From an uncultured Eubacteriales bacterium (GTDB lineage Bacteria > Bacillota > Clostridia > Oscillospirales > Oscillospiraceae), in NCBI GenBank assembly GCA_900556935.1, contig USQL01000096.1, positions 1 to 7,668 on the forward strand: DNA of 7,668 bases, in the 5' to 3' direction. Positions within the stretch are counted from its first letter, which is position 1; the number at the start of each line of letters is the position of its first letter. Of this stretch, positions 1-6,416 are shown in pieces. The notes under the pieces were generated by a model. It was not told the origin of the DNA, ran no database searches, and worked only from the letters and a program-made list of their open reading frames with translations. The translations under genes and the position numbers were made by a program.

Positions 1-179
1 AGAAGGTCCCCGCCGCAGCGGGGGAATGTGGAGGGGACACCTGTAACAAGTGCCGAAGTCGGTTAGAAAATATAGCCAAAACATGGATTTTACAGCTTTC
101 AACGCCTTTTTCAGCACAGCAATCCGGCAAGGTGTCCCCTCCACATCCGCCTGCGAGCACCTTCTCCAGCAGGAGAAGG
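1..179. repeat. Inverted-repeat (MITE-like) element, probably cut by the left window edge
   Basis: A perfect 17-bp inverted repeat pairs 26-42 (atgtggaggggacacct) with 130-146. Further out, 1-7 (agaaggt) is inverted at 159-165. Each arm carries its own GC-rich hairpin: ccccgc/gcgggg at 8-13 and 18-23, and ccttctcc/ggagaagg at 160-167 and 172-179. The 87-base interior encodes nothing convincing. Small non-coding elements with terminal inverted repeats and no transposase are typical of MITEs or other dispersed palindromic repeats. No target-site duplication could be identified because the left end is missing. A structured RNA is an alternative reading. The inverted repeat is directly visible; the mobile interpretation is inference. 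Confidence 0.5.
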
Positions 180-203
180 CTGGGGCTTGCCCGTTAGGGT
201 ATA

Positions 204-283
204 CGTGCAACCAAGCGCTCTATTCCGTCGGTTTTCTGGCGGCTGGTAGCCGCCTCTACAGGGCTATGCGTTTGGTTGGTACG
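204..283. other. Long nested stem-loop of unknown role
   Basis: Positions 208-218 pair with 268-278 over 11 bp with a single G-T wobble (caaccaagcgc against gcgtttggttg). The stem extends by 3 bp (204-206 with 281-283) across a small internal loop. Inside it sits a second hairpin, ggcggct at 238-244 with agccgcc at 248-254, loop ggt. No ORF with a ribosome site uses the segment. It may be a folded RNA, part of the neighbouring repeat elements, or a DNA cruciform. I do not recognise it as a known RNA family. Confidence 0.4.
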
Positions 284-331
284 AATTCGCCCGGGCCTTA
301 TGTCCCGCAAGTCTGTACCGCCCTCATCAGT

Positions 332-369
332 CTCGGCTGCGCCGAGCCAGCTTCCCCGGAGGGGAAGCT
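332..369. repeat. Two-hairpin palindromic unit
   Basis: Two adjacent perfect hairpins are separated by two bases: ctcggc/gccgag (332-337 with 341-346, loop tgc) and agcttcccc/ggggaagct (349-357 with 361-369, loop gga). The layout resembles dispersed REP-like palindromes in GC-rich Clostridia; this resemblance is from memory, not a search. The second hairpin is followed by ttgcaactttt, so it could also act as a weak terminator for transcription entering from the left, just before the promoter at 404-432. Confidence 0.5.
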
Positions 370-403
370 TTGCAACTTTTCGAAAAAATTAAAAAAATAA
401 GGG

Positions 404-432
404 CAGACAACCGCTGACAAATGTGATATACT
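404..432 (+). promoter_or_regulatory. Sigma-A-type promoter with extended -10, for the DUF3810-rsmG-SGNH operon
   Basis: The -35 box is CAGACA (404-409), followed by a 17-base spacer and the -10 box TATACT (427-432). The extended -10 dinucleotide TG lies at 424-425. An A-rich tract at about 381-400 immediately upstream could serve as an UP element. The expected start of transcription is near 439, giving a leader of roughly 45 bases before the TTG start at 485. Confidence 0.65.
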
Positions 433-470
433 AAGGTACTGATTGAAAATAGACTTTTTTCCATGACTTT

Positions 471-477
471 AGGAGGG
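471..477 (+). promoter_or_regulatory. Ribosome binding site that fixes a TTG start
   Basis: AGGAGGG lies 7 bases before TTG at 485. The ATG at 463 lies upstream of this site and opens a different frame, so it cannot use it. The first in-frame ATG inside the gene would remove most of the first membrane segment and has no comparable site. Confidence 0.8.
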
Positions 478-484
478 TTTTCCT

Positions 485-1654
485 TTGAAATATTTACGCG
501 GATATCTTGTAGCCGGGATTTTCGGTGCCATCACCGCTGTTCTGATGGCCTACGGCAAGCGGTTTTCCACTTTGGTGGATATGATTTACCCCTACGTAAC
601 CAGAACAATGCAGACCATGCTCTCCCAATGGAGCGGACAGGTGAGCTTCTGCCTGTGGCAGGTGCTGGCGGTGGCCCTGGGGGTGCTGCTGCTGACGAGC
701 ATTGTATTGATGATTGTGTTAAAATGGAATCCCATCCAGTGGTTTGGCTGGGCTCTGGCCGTGGCCTCCTGCATCTACTGCCTGCATACCGCGGCCTATG
801 GCCTCAACTACTACGCGGGCCCCATCGCTGAGGACCTGCGGCTGGACACCTCCCCCTATACCCTGGAGGAGCTGACGGAGGCCACGGAATACTACCGCAA
901 CCAGGCCAACACCCTGGCTACCCAGGTTCCCCGGGACAGCACCGGAGCCGTCAGCTACCGGACCTTTGAGGAGCTGGCCAAAATGGCCGGGGACGGCTTC
1001 CGGGTCCTGACCTATGAAAAACACTATCCCGTCTTCGCCGGTTCCACAGACCCTGTGAAAAAGCTGGGCTGGTCGGACCTGTATACCTCCATGGGCATTA
1101 CGGGCTTTACCTTCGCCCTCACCGGCGAGGCGGGGGTCAACCCCCAGGCACCGGACGTAAGCCTGCCCTTTACCATGTGCCACGAGATGGCCCACCGGAT
1201 GTGCATCGCCTATGAGCGGGATGCCAACTTCGCCGCGTTCCTGGCCGCCTCCAGCAATCCCGACACGCAGTTCCAGTATTCCGCCTACTTCATGGCCTAC
1301 CGGTACTGCATAGCGGCCCTGAGCACCGTAGCCAGCCAGTCCGCCGTGGATGCCCGGGCCCGGGTAGAGGCCGGGGTGAACGACTATCTGCGCTACGATA
1401 TGGTCCAGTATGACGCGTTCTACCAGACCCGGAAGAACGAAACCGCCACCAAGGTGGGCGACACCGTGAACAATACCTATTTGCAGACCAGCGGCGACAG
1501 CTCCGGCCTTGCCTCCTACGGGGAGGTATGTGACCTGCTGGTGAGCTGGCACATTCAGGAAATTCTGCTTCCCTCCATGGCCGTGGAGGAGGACCCCTTC
1601 GACCCCATGGACAAAACCCAGGTGGATCTGTCGGGCATTGTCAACGCGAAATAA
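485..1654 (+). CDS. DUF3810-type membrane zinc metallopeptidase
   Basis: A 389-residue protein resembling DUF3810-family putative zinc-dependent peptidases; the substrate is unknown. Hydrophobic segments lie at about residues 7-23, 54-79 and 84-106, so the N-terminal third is membrane-embedded and the rest forms one soluble domain, probably extracytoplasmic. The catalytic signature HEMAH is at 233-237 (His233, Glu234, His237). It is followed by E-x-DAN, with Glu244 the likely third zinc ligand, as in gluzincin-like families. Translation starts at TTG, supported by AGGAGGG 7 bases upstream. It is the first gene of the operon, with rsmG following after 9 bases. The weak start codon suggests a low dose. 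Family membership rests on topology plus motif; function beyond a peptidase fold is inference. Confidence 0.8.
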   Translation: MKYLRGYLVAGIFGAITAVLMAYGKRFSTLVDMIYPYVTRTMQTMLSQWSGQVSFCLWQVLAVALGVLLLTSIVLMIVLKWNPIQWFGWALAVASCIYCLHTAAYGLNYYAGPIAEDLRLDTSPYTLEELTEATEYYRNQANTLATQVPRDSTGAVSYRTFEELAKMAGDGFRVLTYEKHYPVFAGSTDPVKKLGWSDLYTSMGITGFTFALTGEAGVNPQAPDVSLPFTMCHEMAHRMCIAYERDANFAAFLAASSNPDTQFQYSAYFMAYRYCIAALSTVASQSAVDARARVEAGVNDYLRYDMVQYDAFYQTRKNETATKVGDTVNNTYLQTSGDSSGLASYGEVCDLLVSWHIQEILLPSMAVEEDPFDPMDKTQVDLSGIVNAK

Positions 1655-1663
1655 GGAGCATCT

Positions 1664-2374
1664 ATGGAAATCAATGAAGAGATGAAGTCTGCCCTTTCCC
1701 AGGGGCTTCCCGGATTTGCCCCGGCGCTTTCGGAGAAAGAAAAAAACACCCTCTGCGCCTTTGGGCAGGCGGTGATTGAACAGAACAGGGTGATGAACCT
1801 CACCGCCATCACGGAGCCCGCCCAGGTGGCGCGGCTCCATCTGCTGGACAGCCTGACGGTGACAAAATGCATGGATTTGTCCGGGAAAAAGCTGATTGAC
1901 GTGGGCTGCGGCGCGGGCTTTCCCGGGGTGCCCCTGGCCATTTGCTGCCCGGATGCCGAAGTGACATTGCTGGACAGCCTGGGAAAGCGGGTCCACTGGC
2001 TGGAAACGCTGCTTCCCCAGCTGGGGGTTTCCGCCGAGTGCGTCACCGCCAGAGCGGAGGAGGCCGTAGCCCAGCGGCGGGAAAGCTACGACGTGGCCAC
2101 CAGCCGGGCCGTGGCCAGGCTGAATATCCTTTTGGAGCTGCTGTCCCCTTATGTCAAGGTCGGCGGAGCCGTGGTGGCCCTGAAGGGTGCCGCCGCCCAG
2201 GAGGAGCTGGACGAGTGCCAGAACGCCATGAAAAAGCTGGGTCTGCGGCTGGAATCCGTCACCCATTTTGACGTAGAGGGCGCGGACCACGCGGTAATCG
2301 TCCTGCGGAAGCTCTCCCCCACCCCCAGCGCCTATCCCCGCCGGTATGCCAAAATCAAGCAAAGCCCCCTGTGA
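1664..2374 (+). CDS. rsmG: 16S rRNA (guanine-527-N7)-methyltransferase RsmG (GidB)
   Basis: A cytosolic SAM-dependent methyltransferase that makes m7G527 in the 530 loop of 16S rRNA. In other bacteria, loss gives low-level streptomycin resistance. The 236-residue length is normal for the family. Visible hallmarks are the N-R-x-MNLTAI segment (residues 41-49), the SAM-binding motif IDVGCGAGFPG (78-88), an acidic residue at the end of strand 2 (Asp104 in TLLDSLGKR), the SRAV segment (147-150), VALKG (171-175) and the C-terminal YPRR (224-227). AAGGAG lies a few bases before ATG. The stop codon overlaps the ribosome site of the next gene, suggesting translational coupling. Its neighbour is not mnmG (gidA), the common partner near the replication origin. 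Confidence 0.97.
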   Translation: MEINEEMKSALSQGLPGFAPALSEKEKNTLCAFGQAVIEQNRVMNLTAITEPAQVARLHLLDSLTVTKCMDLSGKKLIDVGCGAGFPGVPLAICCPDAEVTLLDSLGKRVHWLETLLPQLGVSAECVTARAEEAVAQRRESYDVATSRAVARLNILLELLSPYVKVGGAVVALKGAAAQEELDECQNAMKKLGLRLESVTHFDVEGADHAVIVLRKLSPTPSAYPRRYAKIKQSPL

Positions 2375-2379
2375 GGAGG
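2373..2379 (+). promoter_or_regulatory. Ribosome binding site that decides the first SGNH gene's start
   Basis: GAGGAGG sits 5 bases before ATG at 2385 and overlaps the rsmG stop codon (2372-2374). An in-frame ATG at 2346 would add 13 residues from within rsmG and has no such site. The start at 2385 also places a lysine-rich start directly before the membrane segment. Confidence 0.85.
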
Positions 2380-2384
2380 CTCCT

Positions 2385-3299
2385 ATGAAAAAACATCTGC
2401 TTTCCAGCCTCGCCTTTCTGGCGGGCCTCGGCGTGCTGCTGGCACTGACCAGCTTTCTGTTCTTCCCGAAAGAGATCTCCGCCGAGGCCGGACTGCGGTT
2501 TCCCAGCGCCTATGGCTATGCCGCGGAACCGGAAAACAGCCTGGACGCGGTGGTAATCGGGGACAGCCTGCCCCTGTATGGCATCAATCCCCTGGTGATT
2601 TTCCGGGAGCAGGGCATCGCCTGCTACGACTGCGCCACCCCCCAGCAGAGCCTTGCCAAATCCCGGGTATTTCTGACGGATATTCTCCGCCGCCAAAGCC
2701 CAAAGCTGGTGCTATTGGAGACGGATGTGCTCTACCGCTCCATGCACCGGCTGGAGCCCCTGACCGAGCTTCTCAGCTGGAGGATTCCCGTTTTCGCTTT
2801 CCACGACAACTGGAAAACCCTGTCCCCTGCCCAGCTGCTGCGGCCCATCCGTTGGGAACAGAAAAGCGAGCAGAAGGGGCACTTTTCCACCGATGCCGTG
2901 GAAGCCGCCGCAAGCGCCGACTATATGGACCGGGAAGACCCGGACGCGGCCATTTCCACGGACAATCAACGGCAGCTGCGCCGGTTTCGGGACACCTGCC
3001 GCTCCCGGGGGATTTCTCTGGTGCTGGTCAGTGTACCCGATGCCGCAAGCTGGTCAAAAGAGCGGCACAAGGCGGTAAACGCCCTGGCAGAGTCCCTGGA
3101 GCTTCCCTATCTGGACCTGAATCAGGAGGACCTGGGCATTGACTGGACCACGGAATGTCTGGACAAGGGGGACCATCTCAACGAAAAAGGGGCCCAAAAG
3201 GTCAGCGCGTTCCTGGGCCGGTATCTGGCCTCCACCGGCCTTTTCCCGGACAGACGGGAAGACCCCGCCTACGCAAGCTGGCTGGGTGGACACCAATAA
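2385..3299 (+). CDS. Membrane-anchored SGNH/GDSL-hydrolase-like protein, paralogue 1
   Basis: A 304-residue protein with a short basic N-terminus (MKKH) and one hydrophobic segment (about 5-27), so the main domain probably faces the outside. The nucleophile motif is GDS with Ser61 (VVIGDSLPLYGINP). The C-terminal acid/base motif is D260-K-G-D263-H264-L-N. Between them lie the lineage motif FHDNWK (139-144), LETDVLY (111-117) and LDLNQEDLGIDW (243-254). SGNH proteins are esterases, lipases or O-acyltransferases; in DltD and AlgJ/AlgX-type proteins the fold serves cell-envelope acylation. Where paralogues 2 and 3 have PSPANW this copy has PDAASW. It starts 10 bases after rsmG. The substrate cannot be told from the sequence. 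Confidence 0.75.
   Translation: MKKHLLSSLAFLAGLGVLLALTSFLFFPKEISAEAGLRFPSAYGYAAEPENSLDAVVIGDSLPLYGINPLVIFREQGIACYDCATPQQSLAKSRVFLTDILRRQSPKLVLLETDVLYRSMHRLEPLTELLSWRIPVFAFHDNWKTLSPAQLLRPIRWEQKSEQKGHFSTDAVEAAASADYMDREDPDAAISTDNQRQLRRFRDTCRSRGISLVLVSVPDAASWSKERHKAVNALAESLELPYLDLNQEDLGIDWTTECLDKGDHLNEKGAQKVSAFLGRYLASTGLFPDRREDPAYASWLGGHQ
2412..2443 (+). repeat. 32-bp direct repeat, copy 1
   Basis: Identical base for base to 3382-3413. It lies over codons for LAFLAGLGVLLA in the membrane segment of paralogue 1, in the same frame as copy 2. Confidence 0.95.
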
Positions 3300-3318
3300 C
3301 ATCTAAGGAGGGCTCTTT

Positions 3319-4308
3319 GTGGCCGATTCCATCCCAAAAACCGGCCCCACCGGGAGCCGGAACAAGTGGCTTTTCTGCCTTGCCTTTCTGGCGGGCCTCG
3401 GCGTGCTGCTGGCGGGGCTGAGCCTGTATTTTCTGCCCAAGGACAACACCCCGGAGGCGGGGATTCAAAACGTCCGGGCCTGCGGCGTTCTGGGGGAGCC
3501 GGAAAACACCCTGGACTATCTGGTTTTGGGAGACAGCCTGCCCCTGACCGGGGTCAATCCCTGGGTCATCTGGGAGCGGCAGGGATTCACGGGCTATGTC
3601 TGCGCCGCCACGGGGCAGGACACGGAGGGCTCCGCCGAGCTGCTGGAGGCCGCTTTGGAAAACCAGGCCCCCAAGGTGGTCTTCCTGGAGGCCCATCAGC
3701 TGTATAAAGAGATCGACGCGGTAGACGCGGCAGTCCGGCAGGTATGTCAATTGGTGCCGGTGCTGCAATATCACGACAACTGGAAATTTCTGTCCCCCAA
3801 GGAGGCCCTGCGGCCCATCCAATATACCAACCGCCCCATAGAGCGGGGCTACTATCTGCGCAAGGCCGTATGCGGAACGGACCCCGGGGCGTACATGGCC
3901 CCCACGGAGGGCACGGACCCCATCCCCCGGGAGAGCGCCCGGATTCTAAAGCGGATGGCGCGTAGCTGCCGGGAGCAAAACATTGAGCTGGTGCTGTTCA
4001 GTCTGCCCAGCCCCGCCAACTGGAGCGATGCCGCCCACAGGGCGGTGGATGCCCTGGCCGCCGAAATGGGGATAAGCTACCTGGACCTGAACCTTCTGGA
4101 CCTTTCCATGGACTGGTCCCGGGACACCCTGGACGGCGGAGACCACCTGAACGAAGCCGGCGCGGAAAAGGCCAGTGCCTTTCTGGGCACCTATCTCGCG
4201 GAGAAACACACCCTGGAAGACAAGCGGCTCTCCCCTGCCTATGCCCGCTGGCAGCAAGATTTTGACACCTTTACCGCCCTGGCTTCCGCCGCGGAAGACA
4301 CTTTGTAA
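3319..4308 (+). CDS. Membrane-anchored SGNH/GDSL-hydrolase-like protein, paralogue 2
   Basis: A 329-residue paralogue of its two neighbours. It starts at GTG with AAGGAGGG 6 bases upstream; no in-frame ATG occurs before the membrane segment. A 16-residue hydrophilic lead (MADSIPKTGP...) precedes one hydrophobic segment (about 17-38), then FLPKDNT as in paralogue 3. Motifs: GDS with Ser73 (LVLGDSLPLTGVNP), YHDNWKFLSP (151-160), PSPANW (230-235), LDLNLLDLSMDW (255-266) and D272-G-G-D275-H276-L-N. At the position where paralogue 3 has ETN this copy has EAH (124-126). A C-terminal extension of about 20 residues is rich in Ala, Asp and Glu. It starts 19 bases after paralogue 1 and is probably co-transcribed. 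Likely role: hydrolysis or transfer of an ester on an envelope polymer, inferred only from the fold. Confidence 0.75.
   Translation: MADSIPKTGPTGSRNKWLFCLAFLAGLGVLLAGLSLYFLPKDNTPEAGIQNVRACGVLGEPENTLDYLVLGDSLPLTGVNPWVIWERQGFTGYVCAATGQDTEGSAELLEAALENQAPKVVFLEAHQLYKEIDAVDAAVRQVCQLVPVLQYHDNWKFLSPKEALRPIQYTNRPIERGYYLRKAVCGTDPGAYMAPTEGTDPIPRESARILKRMARSCREQNIELVLFSLPSPANWSDAAHRAVDALAAEMGISYLDLNLLDLSMDWSRDTLDGGDHLNEAGAEKASAFLGTYLAEKHTLEDKRLSPAYARWQQDFDTFTALASAAEDTL
3382..3413 (+). repeat. 32-bp direct repeat, copy 2
   Basis: Identical to 2412-2443, 970 bases away, over the matching membrane-segment codons of paralogue 2. Paralogue 3 lacks it. Confidence 0.95.
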
Positions 4309-4326
4309 ACGGAAGGAGCGCCCCCT

Positions 4327-5277
4327 GTGCGGAAAACCATTCTCAAAAGCATTCTCTTTTTTCTTCCCCTTGGCCTCATCTTGGCTGTTCTCGGGCCTCT
4401 TTTCCTGCCAAAAGACAACACCTTTGCCGCCGGACGGCTGGAAACGGACCCCACGGTGATTCTCTCTCAGGCGGAAAACACCATCGACGTGCTGTTTCTG
4501 GGAGACAGCGAGGCCTACTCGGGCTTCGTGCCCCTGGAGCTGTGGCAGAATACAGGCATTGCCTCCTTTGTCTGCGCCAGCGTGGACCAGAAGCCCTATG
4601 AAACCCTGGAATTCCTGAAAACCGCTCTGCGTCAGCAATCCCCCAAGGCCGTGGTGCTGGAAACCAACGTGCTGTACCGGGTATACTCCCGGATGGACCT
4701 GGTGGAGCCCACCGCCCAGAAGCTTTTCCCGGTGCTGCGCTATCACGACCGCTGGAAATCCCTAAGCCCGCGGGATCTTTCCGCCCCGGAATATACCGGC
4801 GCTTACCCGGACCGGGGCTATCACCTGCTGACCGCCGCGGACCCTTTAGAGGATTTGACCGGCTACATGGCCCCCATGGAGGAATGGGAGCCCCTGAGCA
4901 AGGCCAACCGGAGTTCTCTACAGGATCTTTACAACCTGTGCAAAGAAAATGACATTCAGCTGATTCTCTACAGCATCCCCAGCCCCGCCAACTGGACCGT
5001 CCGCCGCCACAACACCATGGAGGACCTGTCCCGGGAGCTGGGCATCCCCTACCTGGACGGGAATCTTTTGGACCTGGGCATCGACTGGCAGACGGACACC
5101 TACGACCGGGGTGACCACCTGAACTACTGGGGTGCCGTCAAGGTCACCCGGGACCTGGGCCGGTGGTTCCAGGAAAATCTCCCCCTTCCCGACCACCGGG
5201 GAGAGGCAGCCTACGAGCCCTGGGACCGGGACCTCGCCACCCTGCCGGAGCGGATTGCGGCGAAGCAGTTATCGTAA
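4327..5277 (+). CDS. Membrane-anchored SGNH/GDSL-hydrolase-like protein, paralogue 3
   Basis: A 316-residue third member of the tandem set, starting at GTG with AAGGAG 8 bases upstream and 18 bases after paralogue 2. One N-terminal membrane segment (about 7-27) is followed by FLPKDNT. Motifs: LFLGDSEAYSGF with Ser61, LETNVLYR (111-118), YHDRWKSLSP (139-148), PSPANW (218-223), NLLDLGIDW (246-254) and D260-R-G-D263-H264-LNYWGA. This copy looks most like a standard family member, since the ETN segment could supply the oxyanion-hole Asn of SGNH block III. It is the last gene of the operon. No convincing terminator follows it. The fold is well supported; the substrate is unknown. Confidence 0.77.
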   Translation: MRKTILKSILFFLPLGLILAVLGPLFLPKDNTFAAGRLETDPTVILSQAENTIDVLFLGDSEAYSGFVPLELWQNTGIASFVCASVDQKPYETLEFLKTALRQQSPKAVVLETNVLYRVYSRMDLVEPTAQKLFPVLRYHDRWKSLSPRDLSAPEYTGAYPDRGYHLLTAADPLEDLTGYMAPMEEWEPLSKANRSSLQDLYNLCKENDIQLILYSIPSPANWTVRRHNTMEDLSRELGIPYLDGNLLDLGIDWQTDTYDRGDHLNYWGAVKVTRDLGRWFQENLPLPDHRGEAAYEPWDRDLATLPERIAAKQLS

Positions 5278-5294
5278 ATTTTACCAAAGAATCA

Positions 5295-5323
5295 TTGCTT
5301 TTTTTTCGTTTCTGTACTAGAAT
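5295..5323 (+). promoter_or_regulatory. Sigma-A-type promoter of galE
   Basis: TTGCTT (5295-5300), a 17-base spacer and TAGAAT (5318-5323) lie in an AT-rich gap after the SGNH operon. The expected transcription start is near 5330, so the leader is only about 23 bases, mostly ribosome site. The -35 box matches consensus at only three of six positions. Confidence 0.6.
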
Positions 5324-5352
5324 GGGGTTATCAAACAAAAGGAGGTTCTTTC

Positions 5353-6372
5353 ATGAAGAACGTACTGGTTACCGGCGGTGCCGGTTATATCGGCTCCCAT
5401 ACCTGCCTGGAGCTGCTGGAAAACGGTTATGGCGTCGTGGTCATCGACAATCTGTGCAACTCCAACCCCGAAAGCTTAAACCGTGTGCAGAAGCTCACCG
5501 GCAAGACCCTGAAATTCTACGAGGGCGACGTGCGGGACGAGGCGCTGCTTAAAAAGATTTTCGCGGAAAACGAGATTGTCTGCGTCATCCATTTCGCGGG
5601 CCTGAAGGCCGTGGGTGAGAGCGTCGCCAAGCCCTGGGAATATTACGACAACAACCTCAACACCACCCTGGTGCTGACCAAGGTCATGAAGGAAGTGGGC
5701 ATGAAGAACATCATCTTCTCCTCCTCCGCCACGGTCTACACCGCGGACAACGAAATGCCCCTGCGGGAGACCAGCCGGACAGGCGGCTGCACCAATCCCT
5801 ACGGCTGGACCAAGTACATGACCGAGCAGATTCTCTCCGGCATCTCCCACGCGGACCCCGAATGGTCCGTGGTGCTGCTGCGGTACTTTAACCCCATCGG
5901 TGCCCACAAGTCCGGCCTGATTGGTGAGGACCCCAGAGGCATCCCCAACAACCTGATGCCCTACATCACCCAGGTTGCCATCGGCCGCCGGGAGAAGCTC
6001 AGCGTCTACGGCAACGATTACCCCACCCACGACGGCACCGGCGTGAGAGACTATATCCACGTGGTGGACCTGGCCAAGGGCCATGTGGCCGCCGTGAAGT
6101 ACGTCACCGAGCATCAAGGGTGCGAGGTCTTCAATCTGGGCACCGGCGTGGGCTACAGCGTACTGGACATGGTGCACACCTTCATGGAAGTGAACCATGT
6201 GAACGTTCCCTACGTCATCACCGACCGCCGCCCCGGCGACATCGCCACCTGCTATGCGGACCCCGCCAAGAGCGCCGAAATTCTCGGCTGGAAGGCCCAG
6301 GAGACCCTGGCCGACATGTGCCGGGATTCCTGGAACTGGCAGTCCAAGAACCCCCAGGGGTACGGGGAATAA
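5353..6372 (+). CDS. galE: UDP-glucose 4-epimerase GalE
   Basis: A cytosolic NAD-dependent epimerase of the extended SDR family that interconverts UDP-glucose and UDP-galactose, for the Leloir pathway and for galactose-containing surface glycans. The 339-residue length is close to E. coli GalE (338). Motifs: GGAGYIGSH for NAD (8-16), DNL (32-34), HFAGLKAVGES (80-90), SSSATVY (123-129) with catalytic Ser125, and Y150-GWT-K154. Cys300 (in TCYAD) sits where E. coli has Tyr299 and human GALE has Cys307, a change associated with acceptance of UDP-GlcNAc/UDP-GalNAc. AAAGGAGG precedes ATG by 7 bases. It has its own promoter and terminator, and no galK or galT lies beside it, which favours a biosynthetic role over galactose catabolism. 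Confidence 0.97.
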   Translation: MKNVLVTGGAGYIGSHTCLELLENGYGVVVIDNLCNSNPESLNRVQKLTGKTLKFYEGDVRDEALLKKIFAENEIVCVIHFAGLKAVGESVAKPWEYYDNNLNTTLVLTKVMKEVGMKNIIFSSSATVYTADNEMPLRETSRTGGCTNPYGWTKYMTEQILSGISHADPEWSVVLLRYFNPIGAHKSGLIGEDPRGIPNNLMPYITQVAIGRREKLSVYGNDYPTHDGTGVRDYIHVVDLAKGHVAAVKYVTEHQGCEVFNLGTGVGYSVLDMVHTFMEVNHVNVPYVITDRRPGDIATCYADPAKSAEILGWKAQETLADMCRDSWNWQSKNPQGYGE

Positions 6373-6383
6373 AAAATCCCTCT

Positions 6384-6414
6384 GGGGCGGCAAAATTGCC
6401 GCCCCATTTTGATT
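6384..6414 (+). terminator. Rho-independent terminator of galE
   Basis: The inverted repeat ggggcggcaa / ttgccgcccc spans 6384-6405. It folds as a stem of about 9 bp with a 4-base loop, followed by attttgatt. It begins 11 bases after the galE stop codon. The U tract is interrupted but the stem is strong. Confidence 0.85.
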
Positions 6415-6416
6415 CT

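Noticed and set aside
50..400. 116-codon open frame from GTG
   Set aside because: It runs through the inverted-repeat element, the nested stem and the two-hairpin unit, has no ribosome site, and shows no domain. It is probably an accident of repeat sequence, although such frames are sometimes annotated as hypothetical proteins.
463..831. 122-codon open frame starting at an ATG inside the DUF3810 leader
   Set aside because: The AGGAGGG site lies downstream of this ATG and serves the TTG at 485. The product has no recognisable domain.
719..2362. 547-codon open frame on the - strand
   Set aside because: It lies antisense across DUF3810 and rsmG, both with clear family motifs. Its Gly/His/Val/Gln-rich translation is typical of the reverse reading of GC-rich genes, and no ribosome site was seen.
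5263..5306. Possible terminator after the third SGNH gene (aagcagt with attgctt, then eight T)
   Set aside because: The stem is only 7 bp with a wobble, the loop is 24 bases, and the left arm lies within the coding sequence. The T run is better explained as part of the galE promoter spacer.
5476..6393. 305-codon open frame on the - strand
   Set aside because: It is antisense to galE, a certain gene, with a composition typical of reverse-frame shadows.
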